A stretch of 64,000 nucleotides of DNA from Sepioteuthis lessoniana. Its lineage: Eukaryota; Mollusca; Cephalopoda; Myopsida; Loliginidae. The stretch spans positions 105,560,568-105,624,567 of the forward strand of contig OY757913.1 of NCBI GenBank assembly GCA_963585895.1, given 5' to 3'. Both the position numbers and the translations under genes were made by a program. Below, piece after piece: positions 32,215-43,286 of the stretch. The stretch's first letter is position 1. Each line of letters opens with the position of its first letter. The notes under the pieces were generated by a model. It saw nothing but the letters and a program-made list of their open reading frames with translations. It did not search any database and had not been told where the DNA came from.

Positions 32215-32585
32215 TATATAGTATATATAGAAAAGGTTGCGAAAGGGTTGTGTGTGAGAGGTGAGTTGGAGACTGAACAGACTACAACATATAGACCCCC
32301 AGTTCCTCCGACTATAGCAGGACTTCTTTCTCATTCTGCTGGGCTGCTCAAACGGCAGTCCTGAGGGCTGGTTCTCACTGCCAGGAACTGCAACTCGAAC
32401 TCCAACTAACTGACTCCAACTAACCCGAACTCTCCGTGGCACTGGGTTATATAATTGTTTGACATCCATCTGCTTCCTGTGAGCGTCGCATTTGCACGGA
32501 ATTCAACCCGTCTACGGTCTGGATATCTTCGACCGGATTGACCTGGTTCTTGATTGACGGCTGGATCGAAGGTCAATATGTGACA
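32215..32585 (-). mobile_element. Solo LTR-like element, copy 3, diverged and shortened
   Basis: On the minus strand it starts TGTCACATATTGACCTTCG and contains AACCCTTTCGCAACCTTTTC and TCTCCAACTCACCTCTCAC, matching copies 1 and 2 in order. The 3' end is not sharp. Confidence 0.6.
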
Positions 32586-32589
32586 CACT

Positions 32590-32950
32590 ATTGGTTTTAA
32601 AAGGAAAGGTTTGGCATTAAATAGCCTACGAAGGTTTATATGCCATTGAACAAAGAAATAAAACCAATCTATATCTGAAATTCGCCAATGTTTCAGGCTA
32701 TACGACCATGTTTTGGGTAGTATGATAGATTTTGAATTCCTCTGAAAAAATGAGATGAAAGAAAGAATAGCATGAGTGGTACCTTTCACAACATCAAGTC
32801 TTTTGCAGATCTTAGGTAATTTTATAATTTAGACTGAGTTTTATAATCTTGCAATGTAAACCAACATAGTAAAAAGAGAACGCTGAATAAAACGTAATAA
32901 ACTACGCAAAAATTGACCTTGTGTCACATCTTGCTTGATGAAAGCTCTAA

Positions 32951-32984
<34 letters not shown>

Positions 32985-33420
32985 CTTTTCTTATCATATA
33001 GTCCTCATGGAAACACACGTGCTTTTTGTAGTAGTGTGCAAATCATGTCTCTGGAAAAAAAGACTCGATTAAGAAAATGATATTCCACAGTTTGATCCCA
33101 TAAAGCCTGTACAGAATTCAAGTCAGATTTGTGATATTTGCCTTAAGTCTTGTAAGTCAGCAGCTGCGCTTAAGAGTCAATTATATATTAATCACAATGT
33201 TTGGGTTGTAATTTTGGTGGTAAAGATGTCTATCGTCTGTCAAGATGTGGCAGTCATCGTATGAATAACCATCTATGTAAGTATTTTGCTGTTTCATACA
33301 CAGTACTTACTTTTCGTAAGATTTCTATATATAAATCTATTATTAGATATCATTTCGTTAAATCTATCAATTTATATGTCTGTCAATCAAATTCAGTCTT
33401 TTTTATTAGATTGTATTCTT
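32590..33420. other. No gene; (TA)n at 32954-32981
   Basis: A copy of the hairpin end (GGCATTAAATAGCCTACGAA) lies at about 32611-32645. The rest is unassigned. Confidence 0.5.
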
Positions 33421-33424
33421 GTTA

Positions 33425-33705
33425 TAGAACTCTACTAAGCTTATTTTTTTAGTTGAGAGGTGGCACAAGGTCATATGAATACGGCACCCATGGAGACTCA
33501 AACACACGCGTGAAGTTTTTCAAGTCTTGCTTGAGAACCATTATACCCCTCAAGGCGCCCCTGTTTTCTTGGTATAGCAATTTACTAAGCATTTTGCTTC
33601 GATGTTACACAAGTCTGTATGAATGGGAGCACCCTATGAGATTCGAACTCACTCGCGAAGATTTACTAGTCTACCTTACAAACCACCCCAGGTACCCTTA
33701 TATCC
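33425..33705 (-). repeat. SINE family A, two copies head to tail
   Basis: Copy one about 33425-33573 (box B region GGAGACTCAAACACACGCG, decayed) and copy two about 33583-33705 (GAGATTCGAACTCACTCGCG, intact box B on minus). Both carry the GCTTAGTAAATT-type tail in inverse (TACTAAGC). Confidence 0.8.
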
Positions 33706-33786
33706 TTGGTATGTGTGATAGGCAACTTCCTGTCAGATATATATAACAATTCGACATCGCATTCTTGGAAAAATAACTTCCACTTA

Positions 33787-35336
33787 CGCGGTGCCTTCAA
33801 TAGGTTTCCAGACATTTTTTGTACAGGCATTTAAAATTTGCGTAGACTCCTGAAAATTCAGCGTGTAATTGCTATACATCTTATGAGATGACAAACCAAT
33901 TTTTATGATTTCAGCTTCAAATAAACAGCTACAGCAAGAATTGGAATACACCTTACTAAAGCCTGATTGTCACATCTGGTGAACTTCAAATATCCAATCT
34001 GACACTTTAGGAGAATGATATGCAATAAAATTCTGTTTTAAACTTGGAAACAGTTCCACAGAAACGTATGGAATGCTTTAGACTACTTTTCGACCATCTT
34101 GCATGAATCGAGCATCAGTTTTCGAGTAGCATAAGAGATTCAAGGAAGGCAGGGAGTCTATGAGGGGTGATGAAAGGTGTGGGAGGAGTAAGAAAGTCAA
34201 TACACCATTGTCGATTGGCCAAAGAGTTAGGGTTAGGGTTACTGTGTTGAGGTTTTAAGGGAGTTCGGGAAGAGATTCCTAGGGAAGTGGCCAGCACTCT
34301 TCAAATCGGGTCAGTGGCATTTCCACCAGGACAATACACCAGTCGACAACTCCATCTTAGTTACAGAATATTTGACCAAGATGGGTATCAAGACAATTCC
34401 TCACTCTCCCTATAGTCCAGACCCTGCTCCCTAGGCTCAGTGGCTGTCGCTATGAGACAATGGATGAGATGAAAGAGGCTCTGACGAAGGTCATTGACAC
34501 GCTCACACAAGAGGAATTCCATGGGGGCCTTCCAGAAGTTGTTAAAACGGTTGAACAAGTGTTATGTTTTGACCTTCGACCCGGCCCAAAGAAATGCTAT
34601 TTCAAGGTGATGCACCGGAAGGAAGTGACACATTCCAATGGCCAGTAATCGAAAGAGATCGCGTGGGCGGATTAAGGCTTATAATATGGAACAAGGTGAA
34701 GGTCCCACTATGCCAATACAGACTGATGCACCGGAAGAGAGTGACCTCTGAACTGCATGACAGTTATTTCCGCTTGATGACGATTAAACATTCGATCTCA
34801 AAGATCCAGTTGGCGATCCTGTGGGCGTTGAATTATTATTTAACTCAGTTGAGTTCGAGTCCAAGAAGCAGTTGCCAGTAGAATTCCAGACAGTTAGAGA
34901 CCAGATATGGTAGGGAAAACCTCACCCGACCGAGGGGGCCCTCGGAAACCCCGATGGAGTTTGTGGTCCAGAGAAGATGCTAAGATGCAATGAAGAAAGC
35001 CAGCATCCGGCAGAGTGAGCCCCTCGTGACGGTCATAACAGTGGGGTCAAAATATTGCAGTTTAAGTTCGGTCTCCAGCTCCCTCTCACATGCAACCCTT
35101 GAACAACCCTTTCGAACCCTACAAATAAAGTGAGACGTAAATATATTTGTAAAGAAGTCCTTCATGCGTCGTAATTATGGTGCCGTTATGATGCTGCATG
35201 AACATGTAGATGACTATATAACATAAGTGCATTGCAGCCGGAGGAAATTCCTTCGAAGGGGACTAGAGTTCCATGTGTGTACTATTAATAAAGGTGCCAT
35301 ACGGAAAAAGTCGGGAAACTTATCGTATGCTCTTCG
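33787..35336 (+). mobile_element. Mariner-like element, copy 5, split by an LTR
   Basis: Terminal repeats CGCGGTGCCTTCAATAGGTT and CGAAGAGCATACGATAAGTT, TA at 33785-33786 and 35337-35338. The transposase remnant shows MNRASVFE-side text, the FHQDNTPVDNSIL motif, and PYSPDPAP, then a stop after a short deletion that removes the CEFWLF part. At 34560 an LTR-like element is inserted; mariner sequence resumes at 35224 with AAGTGCATTGCAGCCGGAGG. Confidence 0.9.
34560..35223 (+). mobile_element. Solo LTR-like element, copy 2, nested in mariner
   Basis: TGTTATGTTTTGACC at the start and ACTATATAACA at the end, flanked by CAAG / TAAG. Joining the mariner on either side restores its normal GAACAAGTGCATTGC, which fixes the boundaries. 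Homologous to 30364-31131. Contains AATAAA near 35122. Confidence 0.82.
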
Positions 35337-35339
35337 TAC

Positions 35340-35915
35340 ATATCCGGCAGTTGATGAAATCAACAAAGTGAGTACCGGAATATCCACGTGACCTGCAGGT
35401 ATTGTGGGCTGACGGATGTTGGGATAAATACATCCGGTCGTTGAAAAAATCAACAAAGTACCTGAATATCAGTTTGACCAGCAGATATAGCTGAATACAA
35501 TGGATGTTTTGATAGACACATCCGACCGTGGAGAAAATCAACAGAGTGGTTATCGGAAAACACGCAGTAAGTGGACGTAAAACAATAGCCAATGAAAAAC
35601 GAACAATGCATGGGCGTGAACTAAGGCCAATGAAAGACAACAAATTGAGCCGTGGGCGTAACATAACCAATGGAAAGAAACATTGCCTGAGGGTCAAGCG
35701 GGAGTTTGAAGACTATGTAAGTTCTAGAATTTGGGGCTAGACAAGTTCCCGCTGCTGTCAAACTCCCGAGAGCTCCTCCGTATGTGTGAATTCTCGATCT
35801 GACTGCACTTCTGCTCCACACAATTGTCGACGTCACAGAATAAAAACATAAGATTTTCTTTTTGTATACACGTGTTCCTCCTTGGTTGTCAAAACACAGC
35901 TGCAGTATACAACAA
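35340..35915 (+). promoter_or_regulatory. Promoter-like block: three ~88-bp repeats, CCAAT boxes, CRE
   Basis: Three diverged units of about 88-90 bp begin ATATCCGGCAGTTGATGAAA, ACATCCGGTCGTTGAAAAAA and ACATCCGACCGTGGAGAAAA (35340, 35430, 35518). They are followed by three CCAAT boxes, the first two about 39 bp apart (35591, 35630) and the third at 35668, two of them with GGGCGTGA/GGGCGTAA next to them. Then GACGTCAC (CRE-like, about 35829) and AATAAA (35839). It may be an LTR or a retroelement promoter; I see no gene after it. Confidence 0.5.
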
Positions 35916-36199
35916 TATCAAATCTGAGTTAGTGGGAAGGCAGATAAACTCCGTAACTGCTTCACAGAGATGTGTTTATCGCTTGACGCTTGAGACACCT
36001 CTAAAATGGAATGATAAAAGGAATAAGCTTTTTTTTCGGCGACAACAATGTTTGAGTTTTGATTCGTGAGTTACACCTAACTAAAAATAATTTAATTTCA
36101 GATCTGACATTGTGGGAAGCTGGATTAATCCCTTCTACATTTGACCTTTCCACACCGTGTTTTGCCGTGGGGAGTAAAATGTTTCTGAAAATAAACCAA

Positions 36200-36955
36200 T
36201 AGACAGATTTTTTAAAAATCAAATATAACTAATTTTGAAGATGTGGTTTGTGTGTTCATAAGTTATCTATTTAATGGCATATCAACCTTCGTGGTTAATT
36301 TGATGCTAAAACCGTCCATGTAGTAGAACAATGGTGTTACTATCTAACTCAACGGTATTTTTTTAATATTTTGCATAAAATCAGAATTGAATTTATCTTG
36401 TATCCAGAAACAGCTAACAATGTTGATCGTAAGATACACCTTGATAGATAGGCCGGTGGATTTATTTTTACGGATATTTTCTCACATTTTCTGCTATAAT
36501 TAAGCAATTAGACGAAAATATTTTTTCATTAATCACCAATTGACGTTGTGATACGCATGAAAGAAATACAGGTTAATTACTTGTTGCTTTTTTGTTCGTT
36601 TATTTCCTGACATATCAACCTTCGTGGGTTATCTAATTCCTAAGCCCGGCCGGGTCGGGGTCAATATGCAACACTATATTATAATTCTCTATCAACAAAT
36701 GGATAAGCTACGTCAGAGTTTCATTTTTCTTGTTTCAATTGTGGCATATTAACTCTTTTAAAAACTATAATGAAAACTAAAAAAATCTTTTCTCCAACGA
36801 TGACCAAAGATCGCATCAACTAAACATAAATAACTCCAATGAAATTTGGCTATTTGTCTGAGCACTAATATTTAATCTGTCTCTGTCCGTCTGTCTGGCT
36901 GTCTCTGTCTCCCCCACCCCCTCTCTCTCTTTATAAATGTATATATATATGTCAG
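36200..36955. other. No gene; composite-repeat fragments
   Basis: Partial copies of the inverse hairpin end near 36270 (ATGGCATATCAACCTTCGTG) and 36605 (ACATATCAACCTTCGTGGG). The rest is unassigned. Confidence 0.5.
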
Positions 36956-37445
36956 TAAATAAATTTGAATGAGGCACTTTGGGTTTTATTTCATCACGGT
37001 CCTCTTCAGGAGACTAATACACATACAAACGGATCACCGAATCTCGGCCCGAAGACCAGACGTTATAATAATCCACAAAAAAGAGAGAACTTGCCGAATT
37101 GTGGACTTAGCTATCCCAGCATACCACAGAGTTAAATTGAAAGAATGCGAAAAGAGGGAAATTACCTCGACCTTACTAGGGAATTGAAAAAAAAAACTGC
37201 GGAACATGAAAGTGACTATTAAACAAATTGTAATTGATACTCTTGGTACAGTCAGCAAAGGATTGGTACAATGACTGGAGGATTTGAAAATCACGGGACG
37301 GGTGGAGACCATCCAAACTACAGCATTGTTGAAATCGTCCAGAGTCCCGGAAACTTAAGGAGACATGCTGTCGCTCAAAATCTCAGTGGAAAAACATCAG
37401 CTAACGCTAAAGTGAGAAACATTCAAGAAGTAAAATAATAATAAT
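36955..37445 (+). pseudogene. LINE family J C-terminus and 3' UTR, 5'-truncated
   Basis: After about 75 bp shared with 40.66 kb (GTCAGTAAATAAATTTGAAT, GGGTTTTATTTCATCAC), the frame from about 37025 reads DHRISARRPDVIIIHKKERT, CRIVDLAIPAYHRVKLKECE, and, after a frameshift, a VIDTLGTVSKGL-type segment. 3' UTR GACATGCTGTCGCTCAAAAT matches 24.4 kb, and it ends in AATAATAATAAT. The motif set is the tail found C-terminal to the RT in several LINE clades. Confidence 0.75.
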
Positions 37446-37450
37446 GATAG

Positions 37451-38152
37451 CAATATATATGCATTGACATGGAGGCCAATGCCTGTGGCGGCTCGTTCCA
37501 AACTATGCAGTAGTGTTTCGGCTTGGTTGGGTGTATTTGCCAGTATCGCTATGTCATCGGCGTAGTCGGCATCGGTAGACAAATTCATCTACCTAGGAAG
37601 CAGCGTATCATCAACCGAAAAGAATATCGACACACGACTGACGAAGGCATGAACAGCTATCGATAAGCTATCGATCATATGGAAATCAAACCTGACAGAT
37701 GAAATGAAACGCAGTTTCTTCCAGGCAGCTGTCGTATCGATACTGCTGTATGGATGCACTACTTGGACGCTAACTAAACGGCTGGAGAAGAAGCTAGACG
37801 GCAATTACACAAAAATGCTGCAAGCAATCTTGAACAAGTCCTGGCGGCAACACCCAACAAGGCACCAACTATACGGCCACCTGCCTCCCACCACGAAAAC
37901 TATCCAAGCTAGACGAACCAGACATGCAGGTCACTGCTGGAAAAGCAGGGACGAGCTCATAAGTGATGTACTCCTATGGACCCCCACATATGGCCGGTAA
38001 AAGCAGGAAGACCAGCACGAACATACATCCAGCAGCTATGTGAGGATACAGGGAGTGGTTTTGAAGACCTGCCGGAGGCGATAAACGATAGGGAGAAGTG
38101 GCGAGGGAGGGTCAGGGATATCCGTGCCTACGGCAAGGCATATTGATTGATT
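37451..38152 (+). pseudogene. RTE-like LINE 3' end with inverted 5' segment
   Basis: From about 37577 the plus strand reads DKFIYLGSSVSSTEKNIDTR, a stop, then MKRSFFQAAVVSILLYGCTT, WTLTKRLEKKLDGNYTKMLQ, RTRHAGHCWKSRDELISDVL and, after a frameshift, the end of the ORF. From 37577 back to about 37451 the minus strand reads TDADYADDIAILANTPNQAE and TLLHSLERAATGIGLHVNA, which in an intact copy lies just upstream on the same strand. The 5' piece is therefore inverted. The 3' end is TTGATTGATTGA. Confidence 0.88.
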
Positions 38153-38167
38153 GATATATATATATAT

Positions 38168-38425
38168 TCCCACCACTCCACTGGAGCAGGATATGACAGA
38201 AGGTCAACTCTTTAGCGGTGGTGAAAAGATTTGGATTTAGAGTTTTTCCCCTAGATCGGTTTCCATTCAAAAAAAATCTCTACCCTATACTTCACCCATA
38301 GTCGGGGAGACAATACTTGGGTGAATAACTATTTCAAGACTATTAACGCTATGTAACATGCAAACAGCCTCGCCCAGGATTTTTAACACAATTTACCTTG
38401 TTTATTTCCTACGACGATACCTATA
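38168..38425 (-). repeat. SINE family D, diverged
   Basis: Minus-strand relative of 29.44 kb with GCGTTAATAGTCTTGAAATA, a diverged head region with ATCGTCGTAGGAAATA and a B2-like tail with TTGACCTTCTGTCATATCC. Old copy; no TSD seen. Confidence 0.65.
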
Positions 38426-38429
38426 GAAA

Positions 38430-39509
38430 TATAAGAATTATCAGTGGCCTTTCTGAACCAGAAAATTGGTTCGGTAACAGACAATGTAAGGTCAATCGCG
38501 AGAACTCTCGCGGTAAGTTCAAGAAACAATCCCACACAATTTGAGATTTTTTAAAAAATAGTCAGTGAGTTAACAGCTGAGTGACAGGTATTGACCCAAA
38601 TTTCCAAACTAGCAAAACTGACCCCTTCCACTGAGAGTGGGTTACAATTAAGCAATTTTTTCATTCACACAAGAAACTCCAGTTCAGGTGTTGCTGTTTT
38701 GAGTCCAGTTTGGAGAAAAGTCGATACACAGTAAAATAATCATTGTTATATTTTCCTTTGAAACATGTCTGACTTTTTTCCCACTGAACTTTTCATCTCC
38801 TCGTGTTGTCTATGTCACCAATAACATTTATCGAGACAAAGAAACATGATATATATATATATAGCATGTTTCTTTATATATGAATAGTGTGACTCAAAAT
38901 AGATGCAACCTGATGATATTAGAATAATTTATTGCTAAGACAAGCGCAATGGTGGTCATTTGAAACACATCCTGTAAAAAAATGCATCCTTTGAGCTCAG
39001 GGATCAAATTAATGTATTTTTAATTGTCATTATATCAGCTTCCTGGACATTCAATCTTTTTAAAGTTTCTGGTTTCGGTAATAAATCATTATCATATGAA
39101 GGATTTTTGAAGGATTTCGTCTAAAAAAAAAGTAACGTAAAATATTCTGATCGAGAATGATTATTTTTATAATATACTACGTTGAAATCTGAAGCAAAAA
39201 AGAACTCAAAATTATTATTAGGAGAGTTATTAGCAGTCACATGCGTTTCATGTATATTGAGGCAACCTATATATATATATATATATATAGCGTACAAAGG
39301 TGTAAATCGTTGAATTCAAATAAACCAACGATCAACAAATTAATAAAGTTTTACTTATTTTAAGTATCAGTTTGTTCTAATCCACCGAATTGATTCTGAG
39401 TCTAGTTATTTGATCTAAAGAAAAATAGTGATTCTGATCATCTTATATTTTTCACAGCGTGTGCATTCCAATAAATAAACTACATTCTTTTGCAATTAGA
39501 TTCATGAAA

Positions 39510-39553
<44 letters not shown>

Positions 39554-39560
39554 TTCTTTG
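38430..39560. other. No gene; short (TA)n tracts
   Basis: TA runs at about 38849-38862, 39269-39289 and 39517-39550. The remaining sequence is AT-rich and unassigned. Confidence 0.5.
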
Positions 39561-39646
39561 GTCCAGTTGAACCGAAGTTGGGAGTAATTCCATCAGGACA
39601 AGAAATTATTCATGTGTGAATATTTAAATAGTTTTTTTTATCTAAA

Positions 39647-39733
39647 AGATCTGAAGGAGTCCTGTTAATTTTTTTTTTCGTGCTTTTGAAAATTTCAAAA
39701 ATGCGTAACAGGATGGAAATAAATTTATAATCC
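39647..39733 (+). ncRNA. Hammerhead-ribozyme-like motif, family E copy 3
   Basis: AGAT (39647-39650), core CTGAAGG (39651-39657; last base changed from A), helix II GTCCTGT (39659-39665) pairing with ACAGGAT (39708-39714), GAAA (39716-39719), short helix III TAAATTTA, then A at the cleavage position and ATCC (39730-39733). Flanks TATGTGACCGG and the following (TA)n match the other family E copies. Helix I has one mismatch and the core one change, so activity is doubtful. Confidence 0.45.
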
Positions 39734-39764
39734 TATGTGACCGGTTTTGTTTTTCTTAAAGAGT

Positions 39765-40460
39765 ATATATATATATATATATATATACCCTCAAGAGAAA
39801 TCACGTCTGAATCTAGAAAAATACTTTTTTAAGTTGGAGTTTCCGACAAATTTTCTAATAAAATTTTACAAGATCCCTTATCCGAAATAGTTTTCATCGA
39901 TGATTCTTTTTATTCGAAATAGTTTTCACCTATTATTTTTACACCCAGTTTAATTTTGCGGGGAAAATGTTTCTACTATAGAAACTTTCATAATTGCAAC
40001 TTCATAACTCTGGATAGATGAAGAAAGCAAACGAAAAAAAAAAAAAAGAAAATAAATGCCTAGGTAGTAGTAGAATAAAAAGTCTATGTCTCTGTTTGTG
40101 TTTTTATAAATGAGATAAGTAACACTTTTAGATAAATTTAAAGCTCTAATTATAGAGTTTTGAAACAGAAACGGACATGGACAGACATAGAATATTAAAC
40201 ACTTTCTCATTTTTATCGTTTCATTTTGAAAAAGAAAATTAAATATAATTCAGTGGATACAGTATCACATATAATTTTTTTTTTCCGATGGTTCAACGAA
40301 AAAACAGAATATTTAACGTTGGTCCGTTACTATTGATACACTATTACTTTGATTGGCTTGCTTTATCTCATTTAAAATTTACATGCACACACACTCGTCT
40401 CCACAGACCCCATATATATAAATATATATATTTATATATACATATATATGAGTGAGTTTG
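39765..40460. other. No gene; (TA)n at 39763-39787
   Basis: AT-rich unassigned sequence with A and T homopolymers and TA-rich patches. Confidence 0.5.
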
Positions 40461-40463
40461 TGA

Positions 40464-40502
40464 ATGTATGCGCACGCGCGTGTGTATGCGCGTGCGCACG
40501 CA
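40464..40502. repeat. 39-nt alternating purine-pyrimidine (CG/CA) tract
   Basis: Strict purine-pyrimidine alternation including GCGCACGCGCGTGTG and GCGCGTGCGCACGC. This composition favours left-handed Z-DNA. Confidence 0.85.
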
Positions 40503-40613
40503 AAGGATAACTCCAATTTAAAAAGTTCTTGTCACACCTTTAAAAGAGGTGCTCACTTCGAGTGAGGTGATTACAGTCTTTTGTCACTGCTGGGATTTCT
40601 CTTGGAGTTCTGG

Positions 40614-40615
<2 letters not shown>

Positions 40616-40655
<40 letters not shown>
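40616..40655. repeat. (TA)n microsatellite
   Basis: TA run. The following 40660-40700 sequence (GTCAGTGAATAAAAATAAAT, GGCTTTTATTTCATA) is a copy of the short repeat that precedes LINE J at 36.95 kb. Confidence 0.9.
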
Positions 40656-40660
<5 letters not shown>

Positions 40661-40771
40661 AATAAGTCAGTGAATAAAAATAAATGTGTTACTTTAGGCT
40701 TTTATTTCATATAATTATGCTCTACACGTGTTCCGGAAGTTGTGGTACTCTCCAGGAGCGTAGCAATTATA

Positions 40772-40791
40772 TATATATCTATATCTATATC

Positions 40792-40863
<72 letters not shown>
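40772..40863. repeat. (CA)n followed by (TA)n
   Basis: CA run at about 40792-40818 passing into a TA run to 40863. Confidence 0.95.
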
Positions 40864-40866
<3 letters not shown>

Positions 40867-40869
40867 TTA

Positions 40870-41710
40870 TCCCTCTGCAGGGGCAGATATGACAAGGTGC
40901 TCACCCTGAAATAGCTGATTACAGTCTTTTGCCACTGCTTAGATTTCTCTTGGAGTTCCTGTTTGTCTTTCTATTAGAGATACGGACAGATAGAATGCCA
41001 GAGAATCAGTATGACTTGCTAAGTTAGAATTATGGAATCAGTGGATTGGTGGAATTGGCGGGCACATATAGATGATTTTTTTCAATCTGTTTGAGTGTCC
41101 AGCTGACCCTTGCACAGTCAGATATGACACTTGTACTTTTATAATACCCATTCAGCTTTGACAACCTATCTACAATATTGAAGAAGTGCAAGGTCCCTCG
41201 AGTAATAAATAATGGTTACATAAATAAAGCATTTCAAACATCATCCTCTCAATCCTGAGTGTGACGGAGAATATCGCTAGAAAGTTACGCCTTAGTATAG
41301 TGTTGCTCGAATGTAATTGTTGCATAACATTCACCGTTTTAGAAACGAATTAAAGGCTTCTTTCCAAGTTGAACCCATGTAGATTCAACATTTTAATCAG
41401 AAAGTTAATCAAATATTAATGATCAATATGACATTTTAATGTAATTTTCTTCATATCTTTTCTATGCTACAACTTATTTTTTTTTCTATTTTGTCTCTTT
41501 CTTTGAGTTTTTTTCCCTTTTCTATCCAACTTTATCTTTCTTCTTTCTTTCCTTCTTTCTCCTTTTTACTTTGATTTTTTCTTCTAGGTTTCTTTCTTTC
41601 TTTCTTTCTTTCTTTAAGGGCTTTTTTTTTCTAACCAAGTTTACCTTTCTTTATTTCTTTATTGGATGCAGTATTCATAACCTGCCTGGAACGATGAACT
41701 GTAGGGATGG

Positions 41711-41753
<43 letters not shown>

Positions 41754-42065
41754 ACCTGCTGTGAAAATGAGGATAATGATGAGTCGAATATTTTTAACAG
41801 ATAAGTTCCATTTTAATAACGCTTTCTTTTTTTTAATAAAACTTTGGATTATTGCTTCTTCAGCTTTCATAATCATAATTTGCTAAGGTGGTGTTATCAG
41901 ACTGGATATGCTAGTGAACCGGCAATGTAAGCCTTATTGAAGGAAATACTTTCCTTTTTTAAGAACGTAATCCGGACGATGTACCGTTTAGAAAACATAA
42001 GCCTCAAACGTAAGATTCACACCGCAATAAAGATTATAACTCTTTTGATTTCTATTCTTCTGAAA
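40870..42065. other. No gene; (TTTC)n and (GA)n tracts
   Basis: TTTC tract at about 41588-41615 and GA tract at 41715-41751. GATTACAGTCTTTTGCCACTG near 40916 repeats a phrase from about 40570, so 40540-40600 and 40895-40965 are related. Otherwise unassigned. Confidence 0.55.
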
Positions 42066-42072
42066 TAATCGC

Positions 42073-42325
42073 TCGTGGTGTAATGTTATTGTCGAAGGAG
42101 ATCGATTCTGGGACCTGAGTTCATATCTAAGACGAGACAGTCTGCTTTTCACATAGTGCTAAGACTACCAAGAAGGGTATGAATACAACAATAATTCTTC
42201 CAACTATGAGTTAATCGGAGGCAGATTGGGTTTTTTAATCCTTATTATTGCAACGTCATGGATAAGGAAAACTGGATTTAAACCTATTAAATTCTGCTTC
42301 AAAAATTTACTGTGTCACACCCTGA
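42073..42325 (+). repeat. SINE family D, plus strand
   Basis: CTCGTGGTGTAATGTTATTG head, GTTCATATCTAAGAC in the box B position, CACATAGTGCTAAGACTACC, and a B2-like end with TTTACTGTGTCACACCCTG. Confidence 0.65.
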
Positions 42326-42708
42326 ACGTTTGGATAAATAAATATGGGTCAATAAGCCTTGGATGATGGGATAGAAGATCTTTTGTGAAAAGACATATTA
42401 CGAAACTAATATCTGGATCGACTGACTCTTGAACCCATGTGATAATCTGGGGCGTTTGGATGTTTATAGGAAGCCCTGATAGTGACAAATTCGTTGCCCT
42501 ACGATATTCACAATTACCAAGAGCTTCAGAGTTATTGATGAACTTGAAAAGCTGACATATTTTTGGAGACATGTAGAAATTAAACATACTTCTGTATCTT
42601 GCTTGAAAAATCTGGATGGGCTTAGTTTTTTCATATGTCTACGAAAAAGCTATTCTGCTCCTTCATCCGAGGCATCCTTTACTATATTTTGTGAATTATA
42701 TCAAAAAC

Positions 42709-43286
42709 CTGAAACTGGTTGACAAATTCACCTACCTAGGAAGCAGCGTCTCATCAACAGAAAAAGACATCGACACACGGCTAACGAAGGCATGGACAGC
42801 TATCGATAGGCTTTCGATCATATGGAAATCAAACCTGACCGACAAAATGAAACGCAGTTTCTTCCAGGCTAGGGTCGTGTCGATACTGCTGTATGGATGC
42901 ACTACTTGGACGCTGACTAAACGGTTGGAGAAGAAGCTCGACGGCAATTATACAAGAATGTTGCGAGCAATATTGAACAGGTCCTGGCAGCAACACCCCA
43001 CACGGCGCCAACTGTACGGCCACCTACCACATATCACGAAAACTATACAACCTAGACGAACCAGACATGCCGGACACTGCTGGAGAAGCAAAGACGAGAT
43101 CGTAAGCGATGTGCTCCTGTGGACCCCCGCATATGGCCAATCAAAAGCAGGACGACCAGCTCGAACATTCATACAGCAGTTATGTGATGATACAGGATGT
43201 AACCCCGAAGACCTGCCGAAGGTGATGAATGATAGGGAGACGTGGAGAGAGAGGGTCAGGGATATCCGTGCTAGCCGCACGTCATG
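42709..43286 (+). pseudogene. RTE-like LINE C-terminal region, 5'-truncated but open
   Basis: The reading frame is open through the end: LKLVDKFTYLGSSVSSTEKD, AIDRLSIIWKSNLTDKMKRS, SILLYGCTTWTLTKRLEKKL, RTRHAGHCWRSKDEIVSDVL, KAGRPARTFIQQLCDDTG and the end WRERVRDIRASRTS, then a (GAT)n tail to about 43302. It lacks endonuclease and RT domains, so it is a dead-on-arrival insertion. The first 30 codons of the open frame (42616-42705) belong to flanking DNA. It is the youngest-looking LINE copy in the window because it has no frameshift. Confidence 0.9.

Noticed and set aside
36985..37012. CTGAAGAGGACC-type sequence (minus strand) before LINE J as a hammerhead
   Set aside because: No pairing partner for helix II before the AAAC-like text, and no helix I; similarity limited to the CTGAAGA word.
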